A program made the translations under genes and the position numbers. 64,000 nt of DNA from Dermatemys mawii (Eukaryota; Chordata; Testudines; Dermatemydidae), in contig ML677373.1 of assembly GCA_007922305.1 (NCBI GenBank), forward strand, positions 19,191,545 through 19,255,544, given 5' to 3'. Below the pieces are notes generated by a model. It was not told the DNA's origin. It searched no databases and saw nothing but the letters and a program-made list of their open reading frames with translations. This document shows, one piece after another, positions 11,832 to 30,064 of this stretch (position 1 is the stretch's first letter; each line of letters begins with the position of its first letter).

Positions 11832-12404
11832 TACAGTAACTCCTCACTTAAGTCATCCTGGTTAACGTTGTTTCGACATTAAGTTGCTGATCAGTTAGGG
11901 AACATGCTCGTTTAAAGTTGTGCAATGCTCCCTTATAAAGTCGTTTGGCAGCCACTTTATTCACTGCTTGCCGGAAGAGCAGCCCATTGCAGCTAGCTGG
12001 TGGGGGCTTGGAAACAGGGTGGAACGGCAGCCCCACATCAGCTCCCCGCACCCCTAAGTTCCCTGTGCAGCAGCTGCTCAGCAGGCTATCAACTGTCAGC
12101 AGTTCAGCTGTCCCTCCCCTCACTGCCATGTGCTCTCCTGCCCTTTGCCTTGGAGCTGCTCCTGGGAGCCTCCTGCTTGCTTGGGGGGGTTGGGGGCAGG
12201 AACGGAGGGACTAATGTCAGGATGTCTCCCTCTCCCCTGCTCCTGCACCCTGCTTACTCCTTCTCCATATAGAGCAGGGTGGGGACACGAACAGAGAGCT
12301 TGGGGCAGCAGTTGATCCGCTTAAAAAGACAATGTACTTAAGAGTGGGATCAGCATACTTAAAGGGGAAATGTGCTTCTCTCTCACACACATAGCGTGTC
12401 TCTA

Positions 12405-12527
12405 GGGTGACCAGATGTCCCGATTTTGTAGGGACAGTCCTGATTTTTGGGGCTCTGTCTTATATACGCTCCTATTCCCCCCGCCCCCGGCCTGTCCCGA
12501 TTTTTTGCACTTGCCGTCCGGTCACCC
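12405..12527 (+). mobile_element. 123-bp TA-flanked MITE, copy 1
   Basis: Begins GGGTGACCAGATGTCCCG and ends GTCCGGTCACCC, an inverted repeat of about 11 bases, flanked by TA on both sides (12403-12404 and 12528-12529). It is inserted inside the Tigger-like element. A second copy lies at 47087-47206 in reverse orientation. Confidence 0.8.
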
Positions 12528-12734
12528 TATATATCTCTGTCTGTCATACTGCCTTTGTAGAGTGTGAGGCTACATTAACGTGTTACCCTTGAGGGCTTAG
12601 CCAAAAGCCAGTTCAACATTTAGCAGTGAGGTATTCCCTGGGAAATATCCCACCCTCTAACTTCACCACCTCAACTAAGCTTCACAATCATCGCTATGTA
12701 CAGTATTAAATTGTTTGTTTAAAACATACACACT

Positions 12735-12762
12735 CTGTGTGTGTATATATCTATCTATCTAT
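12735..12762. repeat. Compound TG/TA/CTAT microsatellite
   Basis: Short run of TG, TA and CTAT units inside the Tigger-like element. Confidence 0.8.
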
Positions 12763-12915
12763 ATTTTGTCCAGTGAAAAAAATTTCCCTGGAACCTAACC
12801 CTGCCACCCCATTTACATTAATTCTTACGGGGAAATTGGATTGGCTTAACATTGTTTCACTTAGAGTGACATTTTTCAGGAACATAACTACAATGTTTAG
12901 CGAGGAGTTACTGTA

Positions 12916-18742
<5,827 letters not shown>

Positions 18743-18746
18743 GTAG

Positions 18747-19455
18747 TGTGACGGAGTCAGACCAGAAGGATATAGGAGAGTGCTGGAAGGCAGGTACATT
18801 AATCTCAGGGTGTGCAGGTCCCTGTTCCCTGGATAGCCAAACAAAGGCTATTCCAGGCCAATCAAGACACCTGGGACCAATTAAGAACCTTCTAGAAAGC
18901 AGCAGAAATAGCTAGCCTGATTGGGACACCTGAAGCCAATCAGGGACTGGCTGAATCCAGATAAAAACCTCCTAGTTAGTCAGGTGGGTGTCAGGAGCTG
19001 TGGAAGGAGGTTGTGCTGTTGGTGAGACTGAGTGGTGGACAACATATCATTCAGAAGGAAGGAGGCCCTGAGGTAAGGGTGAAGTGGAGTTTGAAGAAGC
19101 GGGGACTGCTGTGGGGAAGTAGCCCAGGGAATTGTATTGTGTTTTGTGGATAAAAGGTCAGCCATCTTAGCTGATACTATTAGGGTCCCTGAGCTGGAGC
19201 CCAGAGTAGAGGGCGGGCCTGGGCTCCCCCCTTTCTGCCTCCCCTAATTAGTCTCTGAGATTGGGAGACAATAGAGACTGTGCCAGGAAGGATAGCTTCT
19301 CCTCACTGGTTTGTGATGAAAATGGCTCAATAGGCTGTGACCTTGTCCTCCAGAGAGAGAAGGGCTCCGTGGAGGGTCACAGTGAGCCGCTGAGGCTAGT
19401 AAAAATCCGCCAGGAAACGCAAGATCCACGAAGATAAGGACAGAGCTTTGTCACA
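18747..19455 (+). mobile_element. Solo LTR (709 bp) with GTAG target duplication
   Basis: Starts TGTGACGGAGTCAGACC and ends GCTTTGTCACA, giving the TG...CA ends and short inverted TGTGAC/GTCACA of an LTR. GTAG lies immediately on both sides (18743-18746 and 19456-19459), a 4-bp duplication. An ATAAAAAC box near 18960 could be the TATA element of a plus-strand LTR promoter. No internal proviral sequence adjoins it, so it is a recombination product. The parent family is unknown; 4-bp duplications are usual for gammaretrovirus-like ERVs and some Gypsy elements. Confidence 0.8.
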
Positions 19456-19459
19456 GTAG

Positions 19460-20783
19460 TCAAGGGACTGACATCTTTATTCATACATACAGGACCAATT
19501 AAGTTTGTATTAGACATTAAAATTCATCTGCTACTTTGGTTTTATTGAACAAAGGTTCCCATTAATATGCAGACTTGTATCATGATCCTGCACACACTTA
19601 CGTAGATCAGCAGTCCCATTCAACTCAATTGTTCTGTTCAGGTGCATAAAGTTTCTCAAATGCATAAATGTTCTTAGGACCTGGGCTTCAGGTTGGTGAT
19701 GTATTTGTACAGTTTCTCATAGATGAAAGTATCACAATGTTACTGTGTAACAACATTCTCTTCAATTGCATTTAATAAAAAGGGTATAAATACGTTTACC
19801 GGTTATTGAAATAAAAAGTGTTAAATTTATTTTTATGCTTTGAGCTTTGCTATAATTTATGGGTTTTTTACATGAACTCTCCTACCAGGAATAGATAAAC
19901 TAAGTATCATAAATTGGGGGGGGGGGACATAGCACTGTCTACAGGAATGCAATATTTAGAGTTCATTGTCTTATGCAATAGATTTTTCTATTACTAATTA
20001 TATTTGCATGTTAAAATAAAATTATCAGGTTAAGTTTTGTATCTCAGAAAACAATATTTTTCTGGGATCAGTTGTAGAGCTGTAAGAAAACAAATGTTTT
20101 ATATGTATTAAATGCTAAATAATGGCACCCTGCACATATTTTATGATTTTTTTTTAAGCTGAGCATTTCTAGAATGCTCACACTATAACATTTTAATAAT
20201 TTCTGAACAAGTAAAATGTATTTTGTCTTTGGGGGAAAAACAATGTATATATCTTCTGTTTAAATAAAAGTTTCATTTATCAAAACCTAGTTCATTTAGA
20301 AAAGCCGCAGTTACAATTGATAGAGCATGTACAGAAGGTTAGCAGTGAAAAGAATTCGTTAGTTTTATAACCAGTTCAAGATCAGTCATGGAAAAAACAT
20401 ATGGTAGGAAGAGAATTAATCTGGATGACACAGAGCAATGAAGGGTAAACTGAAATTTATGAAGGAGGTGGGGGCAGGTTTTGCTAGAACAGTGACTGCC
20501 TTTACTCTGTACTTCCTTAATTCACTAAATATTAAAACAGTAAGGCATTGATTCAAACAAAGCCAATGATCCATTGTAATAAGACCAAAAGCAAACCTGC
20601 GATTGTGGTTGATGCTTAAAATTAAACGTGCATATCGTGTCATAGCAAATGGATTAAGATGGCAACAACTTCGTATAATGCTATGAAAACTTAACAGAAT
20701 CTGTCAAAAGGCACAGCGCCACCTGACGACCCAATATGTCTGGAGGAATCAGATTTTGCTAGTTACTCATTGCTGTTGGTAAA
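19460..20783. other. Intron, no recognised element
   Basis: AT-rich sequence with a G homopolymer near 19916-19926. A GCGCCACCT core at 20716-20724 resembles part of a CTCF site. No exon or named repeat was seen. Confidence 0.6.
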
Positions 20784-20784
20784 A

Positions 20785-20877
20785 TGTGCACAGTAAGAAC
20801 AGCCCTACTGGATCAGACTAAAGGTCCATCTAGTCCAGAATCCTGTCTTCCGACAGTGGCCAATGCCAAGAACTCCC
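20785..20877 (-). mobile_element. CR1 LINE 3' end fragment
   Basis: On the minus strand this gives the 3' terminal words CACTGTCGGAAGACAGGATT, CTAGATGGACCTTT and a TTCTTA ending. These are the same words as in the plus-strand CR1 end at 53536-53914. It is 5' truncated and abuts a GC-rich hAT-like fragment. Confidence 0.75.
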
Positions 20878-21177
20878 TGCCAGACTCCACATCCTCAACC
20901 CCATCCCAGAGCCTACACCCCTGGCCAGAATCCTCACTCCAATCCTCTGTTCCAGCCCAGAGCCCACTCCCGCACTCTGAGCCCCTCATTTCTGGCCCCA
21001 CCTCAGCGCCTAAGAGAAGCCCATAGCTTCCTCTCGGCTGGGCTGGAGCCACAACTGCTGCAAGGGAAAGCCCTGAGTTTCCACCCCTCCCCTTCCCGGG
21101 GCTGTGTGTGGCCCTGACTGATTTTTTTCTGTAGGTCAATGATCCCTAATAGAAAAAAAGGGTCCCCACTTCTGCAT
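20878..21177 (-). mobile_element. GC-rich hAT-like non-autonomous element, partial
   Basis: Read on the minus strand it opens CAGAAGTGGGGACCC, a hAT-type terminus. It continues through GATCATTGACCTACAGAAAA into GC-rich sequence with CAGGGCTTTCCC and TAGGCTCTGGGATGGGG motifs. The other end is cut off by the CR1 fragment. Overlapping ORFs on both strands are compositional. Confidence 0.5.
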
Positions 21178-21984
21178 TAGACCGTAAGTATTGGGAAATT
21201 TTCAAGTTCTGCATACTATAACTCAGAACTTTGTTCCTTTAACCAGGCAAGTCAACTAAGAGCTAGATAAAATAGCCTTATGGAAGGCAAAGAAGGACCA
21301 CTTTCAGTCCCCAAGAATGTGAGTTGTTTTTAAAGCATGATGAAGACCGCTAATATTCTGACAGAAATAAAGAAAACAATGTAACCTCTCTGGAAAACAA
21401 ACAAGGAATAGAGCTTATTCGCTAAATTCATGATTTAATGTTGTGCTGAAACATTTTTTTTCCATACCTGCACTCTTTTTTTGTTCTTTTTGTTTGTTTT
21501 GGTTGGTTGATTTTTTTGCTGCCAGTGTAATTAACCTGGAACCTGAAAAAAAAAATCTATAAATAAATGTCTCCGGCTATTTATATGAGATGAGACATTT
21601 TCATCTGCCTTTTCCACCAAGCCATTCATGGACTTGGAATAAAGTTGGAGATAATGTTTCCTAAGTATGACAAAAATATTATTAAAATATAAGGTTTAGT
21701 AACAAAAATAAATGAAAACCAAAACACACACCCATACATTTGAAGGCCTATACGTACTCCCAGAACGCAGAAAAAAATAAAAGCACATGATTTGAATTAC
21801 ACAACAATTTGTTTGCAATTCAGAACACGCCCCTTTTAAGCTCAGATCTGCTAAATGCAACATTCAAAACACAAGCTACTTATTATCAAAATATTTAATT
21901 GAATCAGCAGAATCTTCAGAAATGAACTTGACATGCATTTCTCAAGAGAGGGTAGCTTTCTAAAAGATATGCACTAGCTCAGCT
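21178..21984. other. Intron, no recognised element
   Basis: AT-rich sequence with several A- and T-homopolymers. Nothing coding or repetitive was recognised. Confidence 0.6.
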
Positions 21985-22115
21985 ACAAATTATCGGCTTA
22001 GTGCAGGAATCCCTGGGTGGAATTCTCTGGCCCGTGTTATGGAGAAGTTAGATTAGATGATCGTAACATCCCCTTCTGGTTTTGACGTTTATGTATCTAT
22101 GATATTAGTTTAATA
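21985..22115 (+). mobile_element. CR1 LINE 3' end fragment
   Basis: Words such as GGAATTCTCTGGCCCGTGTT, TTAGATTAGATGATCGTAAC and CCCCTTCTGGTTTTGACG are those of CR1 3' ends. It finishes in the degenerate 8-mer repeat TATGTATCTATGATAT, the usual CR1 terminus. 5' truncated. Confidence 0.8.
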
Positions 22116-22284
22116 TCTAGTTTATGGTTCGTATATAAAGCTAAACCATTCCTAGGTCTAAGGGATTGTTGTTGACACTAAGCTAATAAGACATTTTACT
22201 GATTAAAAAATTGACATATTGTTTCATATACTTTGAAATGATTGGGGGGGATTTAAAATCAGAGATTAGAGCGTCAACAAAAAA

Positions 22285-22325
22285 AGTATACTTTTGTTAG
22301 TCTTTAAGGTGCCGCAGGACTATTT
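22285..22325 (+). mobile_element. Penelope-like tail scrap
   Basis: Contains GTTAGTCTTTAAGGTGCCGC followed by AGGACTATTTGCCG. The same word group occurs at 23880-23925 and, in reverse, in the insertion at 50608-50772. Too short to classify alone. Confidence 0.5.
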
Positions 22326-22946
22326 GCCGTTTCAACAAAAAATTCAACAACATCCACTTAAATTACCTAATTTTGACTCGTTTTATGATTTTAATCAGGC
22401 CACAACTTTATTAGTAGAGGTCGGCAGACAAAAATGTACAGTGCAGGTAGCTCCAGAGGTCATTCAATATCTCAATGGTAGGCTTCCATCAGCCCCCCTC
22501 TTTTGCAGTCCAGGTCCTCCAGTCAACCTGTTGCCAGGTCCTTACCACTGCCACCCCTCCAACTAAGGTTACAGTGGGCTATAAGAAATGGGGCTTGGCT
22601 CCCTGCTGTACCAGTCATAGAAGCACCAAACTCCCACCCCTCTGGTTCTCCTTTAACAAACACCTCCTTTTTAAGTCCTCTACCAAGCCATTTACTTGGT
22701 GACTATACATCTTCACTATACATCTTCGTACAGCGTATACATCTTCACCGCAAGTCCATGGGAATGTCAGCACCACACCTTTGAAAAGCTTTCCAATATT
22801 GTACTTTACACGGGTTATCTTGAGGACAGACAAGAATTTACGATGAAGTACATACTAATAACTCCCACCAACTGTGCAATCAATGTAAGTCACTGGTATG
22901 TATGTGGATATATAATTAGTATCTTATTCTAACATATCTATCTTAT

Positions 22947-22994
22947 GTGTTAGGTCAGCCTGGCTCATTTTATGGAGCCAGGCTGACCTAACAC
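22947..22994. repeat. 20-bp perfect inverted repeat with 8-base loop
   Basis: GTGTTAGGTCAGCCTGGCTC at 22947-22966 is followed by an 8-base loop and then its exact complement at 22975-22994. The stem is half G+C, unlike the surrounding AT-rich sequence, so it is not a composition artefact. Confidence 0.95.
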
Positions 22995-23774
22995 CATGAA
23001 CTAAAACCGTTTTAAAACTCAAGTGAATAATTATGCACAAATTAAGAGAGCTATGGAACAGAATGTTCTAAAACCTTATGAAACCAGTGAATGAGAGGTG
23101 GGGGGAATTAACCTATAGTCACAACATGGATGGCTACAACAACTAAACTAGAATTAGCTTTCCCTTTATCATCTTATAACCTGTCACACAACAGAGATCA
23201 TATGCCCTCCACAAGTGCTGATTCAAGTTCACTGTTTTTTGTTGCTTTTTTTGTGAGTGTTTAATTTGAGAAACAGTTATTTTGACTGAATTATTATTTT
23301 TAAAAATTCTATTGTAATGTTCAAAATGAAACCAATATCATTTTATTAAAATGTGGTAAATATAATAAGTTCTAAGCAAGCATGAATATGCTGGATATTT
23401 CAAATCTATTTTATGGATCTGAATAAAGCACCATCTGTAAAGCAAGTATGTCATACTTTTTCTATCTAGGTTTTTTATAAGGTTTCCCATCACCATGATG
23501 TCTGAATGCCTTCCACTAAAATTTCTCTTTACATTCTCCTATATTCACTATACTAGGAATCTATCACTTTTTCAATTTTAAGTTCCAGCAAAGAAAGATC
23601 ATTTCTGTATTTCAGTAGGGTAGCCTTAAAATAAAGCATATTTTCAATGTGCAAGCAGATCAAAATGAAATGCTTCAATAATAATTATAATGCTAAATAT
23701 ACATAGCAATCAAGATTTGTTTTCTGCATTTTTTCATCTCCTTATCTTAAAGATCTTAAAACAAGTATTAAAAG

Positions 23775-23925
23775 TATCAGAGCCATGTTAGCCTGAATCC
23801 ACAAAAACAATGAGGACTTGTTAAAGGCTAACAAAATCTGATGAAGTGGATTTTTTTACCCACAAAAGCCCATGCCTAAAATTTGTTAGTCTTTAAGGTG
23901 TCACCGGACTCTCGGTCTTAAAAGA
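23775..23925. mobile_element. Inverted dimer of a Penelope-like tail
   Basis: The left part (GCCATGTTAGCCTGAATCCAC) is the complement of the usual tail end. The right part (TGATGAAGTGG, CCCACAAAAGCCCATGC, GTTAGTCTTTAAGGTGTCAC) reads in the forward sense. Head-to-head duplication of truncated copies is characteristic of Penelope-like insertions. Confidence 0.5.
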
Positions 23926-24354
23926 AAGTCTTCCTAGATTTTTGCTAGCTTGCAGTTTATTCACTAGATTCCCCGAATTCTGTGGAAATACAAACTTTAT
24001 TCTCTCAAAGTTTCATTTAACAGCTCATTTTCTGAGGAAGTTCTAATAGTTCTCTTTCCCTTCTCTGATACATAAAAAGTCCTTCACCTTCAGGAAGAAG
24101 CAAGAACTGAGTAGGGTGTTTTAAGGTATGTTTTTTATTTAATTTCAGTTTATAGTTCTTGACTGCACTAATGTATCATAGTTCCCTACTAGCCTTATTT
24201 ACAGCCTTACACTGTCTGATTTCAAAAAGCTCTCACTAAGCAGACTTTAGCCTTTCGCCAGCTGTTTTTTCCACACAGCATCATTCTATGCAGTAATTGT
24301 TTCTACTATTTCCATTTCCTAAAAGGGACAGTTAGATACTTTGGGCACAGTCTT

Positions 24355-24422
24355 CAGCTGGTGTAAACTAGCATTTCTCCACTGACTTCAGCTGAACTAG
24401 GCTGATTTTATACCAGCTGAGG
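24355..24422. repeat. Old interspersed repeat with inverted ends
   Basis: TCAGCTGGTGTAAA near the left end and TTTATACCAGCTGA at the right are complementary but for one base, with about 40 bases between that include CACTGACTTCAGCTGAACT. A related fragment lies near 30820-30890. The family is widespread in sauropsids; I cannot name it. Confidence 0.5.
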
Positions 24423-24425
24423 TAC

Positions 24426-27400
24426 TAGCTCAATGAATACTGTCTACTTGATAGCCAAGTCTGCTAATCTGTCTAAATCCCAATGAATCCTGCAATTATA
24501 ATTTGGGTAGCTTGTTTCACTTATTTAAAGATCACTGACTAGCAATTGCTATTAATATTACTCATAGCTGAGGCACATTTTAGAATCCAAAGATATTTTT
24601 GACTTCCAACTTCCCTCTCTAGTGAAGAGAATAGCTCTATTTAGGCTTGCATGAGAACTCATGTGGGAGGGTAGTTTCTTCATAGCCTTCATTATAGTCA
24701 AAAAAGAATTAGATTTTTTGTCTGCTTTGACAACTGACTACTTTTGTGGCAGTTGTCACCTACTTTTGAAGAGGCTGCAAGAACACCTACATCAAAAAGA
24801 TTACGCAATCTTTAACTAATCGTTTCTCAGGAACCACATCATCACTGGAAGGGAACTGATTGGCTACGTAATGCTTTCCTGCCAACCTGAAATCCTACAC
24901 TACTTAGCCCCAAATCTAGATCTAAACAACTTGAGTTACTGTTATGAAATCATCACCCATTTTGCCACACATTTTTGGTGGTTTATCATCCTTCTCTAAT
25001 ATCTTTATCATGTTCAGGAAATTTGCATCTATTTTATAAATCAATTATATTTGGGGATTTGCATTTACATGTATTATTACTGTTAAGCCTTTTGAATGCA
25101 TTAAGAAATATTGTTTTATATTGCCTGTGACATGACATAATGCTTCCCTGATTTTTTTCTTTCAAATTTCTTTTATGTGTAATAGGATATTTTAATTTAT
25201 TTGATTCTACAGGAACAACTGCGGCAAGGGTAAAGGGCAGGTTTCTCAGAGGCTCACTGGATTTGAGTTGTGTTAATGGCTTTTTGAGCAACACTGCCAT
25301 AATAGCTTTGAAGAAGGTGATAAGCTGGTGCAATTTACACACTCTATCCTGAAGATGTAAGTTATACCATGTCCCTTCTGAGTACGGCCCCCTGAAATTA
25401 CTTTCTCCTTCCAAGACAACCCAGGAGAGTGCATAATGAGATGCAACCCTGGATTTCCTATACAGCTTCAAGACGCATTATATGGATGAGCACTAACCTA
25501 ACACCTTTTCAAGGTATCTAGCAGACAAGCCAGACATTTTCTTGAAAGCAAAGCAATATGTTCATCACATCACCAGTAAATATGGCTTGAATACTTAGCG
25601 GATAAATAGTATGTCAGGAACAATCAACTAGTCCATGATACACCACTGATCGTTTTAATGTTTTATTAGAAATGCCCATAACAGTTTCTTCTCAGTAAAA
25701 AACAAGCTAATTTTTTTTTTAAACCATGACAAATGTTCTCTCCAAGGTCCCTTGTAAAATTGAGCTTTTTAGCCCACATATCTTAGTATTTCAAATGCAT
25801 TCTCCTTCGTGTTATATCTCATAACATTTGCTAAATCCACTAAAGTAATTTTTTATTCTGTGTTTAAAAGTTCCTGCTAAAATAACTAATTCCCTCTATG
25901 AAGCATTCAAAATGGATGGACCAATTGCTCTTTTGTCCAACGAATAAATTGTCACCACTATCCAAAAGGATTCCCATCACAATCAATGGCGACTCATATG
26001 AAACTCTATTTTAGTGTCTTGATGAATTCCTTAAGAAAAGCTGTAATTTGTTAACTAATAGAGTGGTTTAGTAGTCTTCTCAATAATTGTTGATCAATGC
26101 TTGGGCAACAACTCAAGCAGCTTATGGATCACCAACATAATCCACCAGTGACACTCCAGAACATTATGAATAAGCAAAAAGAAAACAACGTGAAGTGGAA
26201 TGATCCAGGAAAAATCATCAGCCAAATATAAGGAGGAACTGGACTGAATCCAAATAGTACAGGTGTTCCACATATTTACAAAGGATCCATTAAGCACATT
26301 AGCTATTAAGTGGGTTTTATGAAGCATCTATAGTCTCATTCTAGTTCTTAGTGGACAGCCTCTACTTTACCACCAAGGAATTGTATTATATTGAACTAAT
26401 TCTCTCCCATCTAAGGGATAAACTCTACATTATGGCTGATAGTGTCGGGGCAATGTAGGAAGAATATCTTTTATTACCATGGCACACTCCATCCAGCATT
26501 TAAAGGATTTCGATTTCAATTATACTAGTCTAGCACCTGGGGTGAGAGCTCTCTCTTGCTCTCTCTCTCTCTCTCACACACACCCCCTCTTCACAAATAG
26601 AAAACTCCCATTGAAATTTGCACAAATAAGAACTGAGGAACAAGTGAGTAAGAATATCAGGATGTGACCTTTAATGCACTTGAGTGGAGTGGACTGTACT
26701 TGGAAAACTATTAGTAAAGACGTCAATAAGCAACATAAGAAGAGGTCACCATAATATAGTGTAGTGCACATAAGTACAATCAATTATCAGACTAACACTC
26801 CCATAAATACCTTTATTGAAAGGTTTAAGTGCACTCTCTTTCAAAAATGTATAGTAAGCTTATATTAAGACTACTCATTTAAGTTAGTTTCCAGGTGTAG
26901 CATAGTAGTCCGTGTTTAGGATTATCTGAACAGCTAAGAAAGCATGACAGACTAATTAATTTGATTTTATCAAATGTGTACTGCGTTAACAAGTCATTAT
27001 GGAAATGATGCACAGCTCTCTCACAGTGTCCTGTTGACATATTATCTTTGTAAGCAGGAAAAAAAGCAATCAGCATCACTGCAAGCAAAATATTCAATAC
27101 TTTCAAACAAAAAATGTTTTAATTGCCAGACAGATCACTGAAAATTAGAATAGAACCACCCCTTAATGCACGATTACAAAATAAAAATTATATGGAACAT
27201 AAAACCAGTTTAGACCTTGAACATGGGAACTGTTTATGTGTCTGACCTTTGCCAGCTGAAACCAAAACTTGGCCTCATTCAGACCTGTCAGCTGCTGCCA
27301 GAATATGCCTCTGGATAATCAAAGAAGCTGGAAATGCTCAGATCCCAGCAACATATGTATTGGCTAAATCTTTGCATTATTTGTCAAATTTTAACAGCGT

Positions 27401-29919
27401 AGCTGGCCCTGTAACATACAATTTAGAACACAAAGACTGCTAATCATCTTACTAATACAGAAAATATACCTACCTAAGACCACCTCATTCCAAAAGCCCA
27501 ATACATGTTCACCTTCATCCTTCTAGCTGGTCGTTACATGTACCACGATCACCCAAATAAACTAGTTTTCAAGATATAAAACTCCTGTGTAACTCCTACA
27601 ACAGGAAGAAGAATTATCTTCTGTAGAAGAACAGAACAGTGGGCTGGCTTTGAGGCCTACAGTATCACAAGTTTACTTGCTGCCTCCTCTCCAAAGATTA
27701 AAGCTACACAGCCATTCTCTGCTCTACTTTAATAAGTAGATAACGAGCTGACCTTTCATTAGTTGGAAGCATCTGCCAGTCCACCTTTCTCCCCTCAATT
27801 GTAATGCACTGGCTACTGTGTATTTCTCACCACAACAAGTGTAAAATAAGACCACAAAAGACACAAATTTTATCAGCTGAACCCACAGGAGAAACTCCAT
27901 CAGCGTTACATGGCAGGTCCTGCATTTTTTTAAGCCAAAAATTTCCAAAAATTTATTTTCCATTGACTAATAATGAAATCTTGCATTACCACAAAATTGT
28001 AAGTATAACAACTGTAGTACTACAGTTCCTGTAGTAGTAAATCAAGTTTCCCTATTCACTACAATCCTAAGAAATCACTTGAGGAATGTTAATGTGCTTT
28101 CACAGAAGTTTTGCTAACATAAGAAAATAACAGAGCATTTTGTTTTCTTTGAACAACAGTTTAATACAGTAGGGAACCAACTTCTGCAACTGCTACATTT
28201 TTAGAGTCATGGCATACGGAAAATAAAAAAATTTGCATCTCTCAGGAGAGGTTGATTTTGTGGGTGGGGTCATACTGTGTTTTTGAATCAGAGATTTGTG
28301 AATTAAAAATGAATTGTAAGCGAGCTAATTTTCTTACAAAATACCAATCTCCATTGTGAGGGCCTTTGGTCCACATTTGAAAAAGGCGAGAAAGATTCCG
28401 ATGTCAATAATTCCTGTTTCTTTCTGCTCTTTATTATTTCACAAAAAACTAATATAATTTTATCTAAGATTTCAAACAATGTACATTATTTTCAGTAATT
28501 TCAGTAACAGTTAAGATACTTTAACACCTCTGTTCTTTAATGTTCTACTCTCCAATCTAATCAATTTAATAGCAGTTTTCAGTTTGGATGTTTTCATTAA
28601 TCTCTCATGATATCTCTACTGCGTCAAAACCGCTACACAGTTTGGTTTCTTATTGACTAATGACTAATTGAAGAGATTCAGTACTTTTAGTTCTTGATTT
28701 CAGTGAATATTATTTATACAGGACACACTTCATTTAATCGGTAGAAATTTAAAAACCTCTTGTGTAGCATTATGCATTCAAGCACGTGTTACATGCAAGT
28801 GAAAAAATATTAATAGCAGTAGTTTCTGGATATAAAATTTGAAGTTTAGCATTTCAATCTTCAAAGCAAACATTTGTCATTTATCAGTACTTGGACATTT
28901 ATATGAAAAAGGTTTCAAATACATCTTAACTCATTTATTCTACCAAACAACTCAATATAAGTCTGGGTAATTTTCTAGTAAAAAGGAGTACCTAATTTGT
29001 TCTATTATGTAAAATCAACACCTCAAATGCATGAGATTTCTAGGAATATTTTTTAAGAGAAGGATGAAAAGCAGCACTGACATTCACCTGTTAAATGATT
29101 TTGAAAATGTGTTTAGTTTGCTTATTGCAGTTGTTAAGAAGTCACACATGATAGTCACATTGTGTTCATCATTTTCTTTGAAAGGAAAGCTATATTATTG
29201 CTTTAGAAAGAACTGAAAGGAAACCTGTTATACATATTACCAACAGGGTAAGTAGACAAGAGCTGACATACATAGGGTACGGTACAATAGCCAGAGTCAG
29301 ATTCCTATAGGGTTTTTGACACTAAATAATAAGAGAGAAAAATTACTCAGGTATTTTGGAGGTTTATCAGTATGGATTCAATGCTTGTGGTTATGTTTCC
29401 AGACCATGCTACCTTCTCTCCCCCAACCCTCACCCCCAAACATCTACAAGAGTCATTGTTAACCTATTTCTATTGTTAACCTATGGTATTTGAAATATCA
29501 AAGTTTTGGTTTTTGATAATATTTTGGCCATGTTGAATGATATATATTATAAAAGAGAGCCTTAAAATATCACATAGTAGAACATGCTGGGTTGGCAATG
29601 CTACAAAAATAACAATTGTCAATAAGTTTTCAGAAACAAGATATTTTCTGCTGAAATGTCATTTAATTATCTTGTGTTTAAAAATGGAAAGAATTATTTT
29701 TAACACTGGTGCAATTTTAGCTTAACACGCGGCTGCAATTCAGTGGATTTCCAGAGTTCAATTTCTGGACAAATGGTCCATTTTATGGGTTATGTATTTT
29801 GCATTCACTGACTCATGCATTTTAGTCATTTTATTTTAACCAAATGCCGTAGTATTTAGTGCCCTGGTAACAGGGAATATCAAAAGATTCTACAAACTCA
29901 ACTGTCAGTCTCCAGCCCA
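24426..29919. other. Intron, no recognised element
   Basis: AT-rich sequence. It holds a CT/CA microsatellite near 26551-26584 and an 18-bp palindrome (AACTGTAGTACTACAGTT) at 28010-28027. The 145-residue minus-strand ORF at 25034-25471 shows no domain, no splice context and intronic base composition, so I do not call it a gene. Confidence 0.6.
26551..26584. repeat. CT/CA microsatellite
   Basis: A run of CT dinucleotides passes into CACACACACC. Confidence 0.8.
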
Positions 29920-30064
29920 AAGGTGCCAACTCCTCGGGTGCTCTGGAGCTCAGGCACCCACTGAAAAACAAAAAGGAGGCGGTCAGCACACACAAGCCAC
30001 CAGTACATGGCGCACAGGGAAATCAGAAGGCAGAAAGCACCTACCAGCAAAAACAAAAAAGTCA
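29920..30064. repeat. Interspersed repeat, family unnamed
   Basis: Begins GGTGCCAACTCCTCGGGTGC and contains repeated CAGCACC/AGCACCTACC words, ending near GTGCTCCAG. I recognise the opening words from a repeat frequent in turtles but cannot place it in a superfamily. Confidence 0.4.

Larger units (their letters stand above)
11834..12913. mobile_element. Non-autonomous Tigger/pogo-like transposon
   Basis: Ends are CAGTAACTCCTC at 11834-11845 and its exact complement at 12902-12913, each flanked by TA (11832-11833 and 12914-12915), the target duplication of Tc1/mariner/pogo elements. Inner similarity continues imperfectly for tens of bases. The AATTCTTACGGGGAAATTGG-type segment near the right end resembles Tigger terminal regions. 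The interior is GC-rich and has no transposase. It carries a nested MITE (12405-12527), so the element is about 957 bases without it. Confidence 0.85.
22326..24340. other. Intron with a hairpin and a repeat dimer
   Basis: Apart from the hairpin at 22947-22994 and the tail-type repeat at 23775-23925 this is unrecognised AT-rich sequence. ORFs of 75-93 residues around 22294-22932 overlap each other in all frames and show no domain. Confidence 0.6.

Noticed and set aside
25034..25471. 145-residue minus-strand ORF
   Set aside because: Intronic composition, no recognisable domain, no splice or promoter context.
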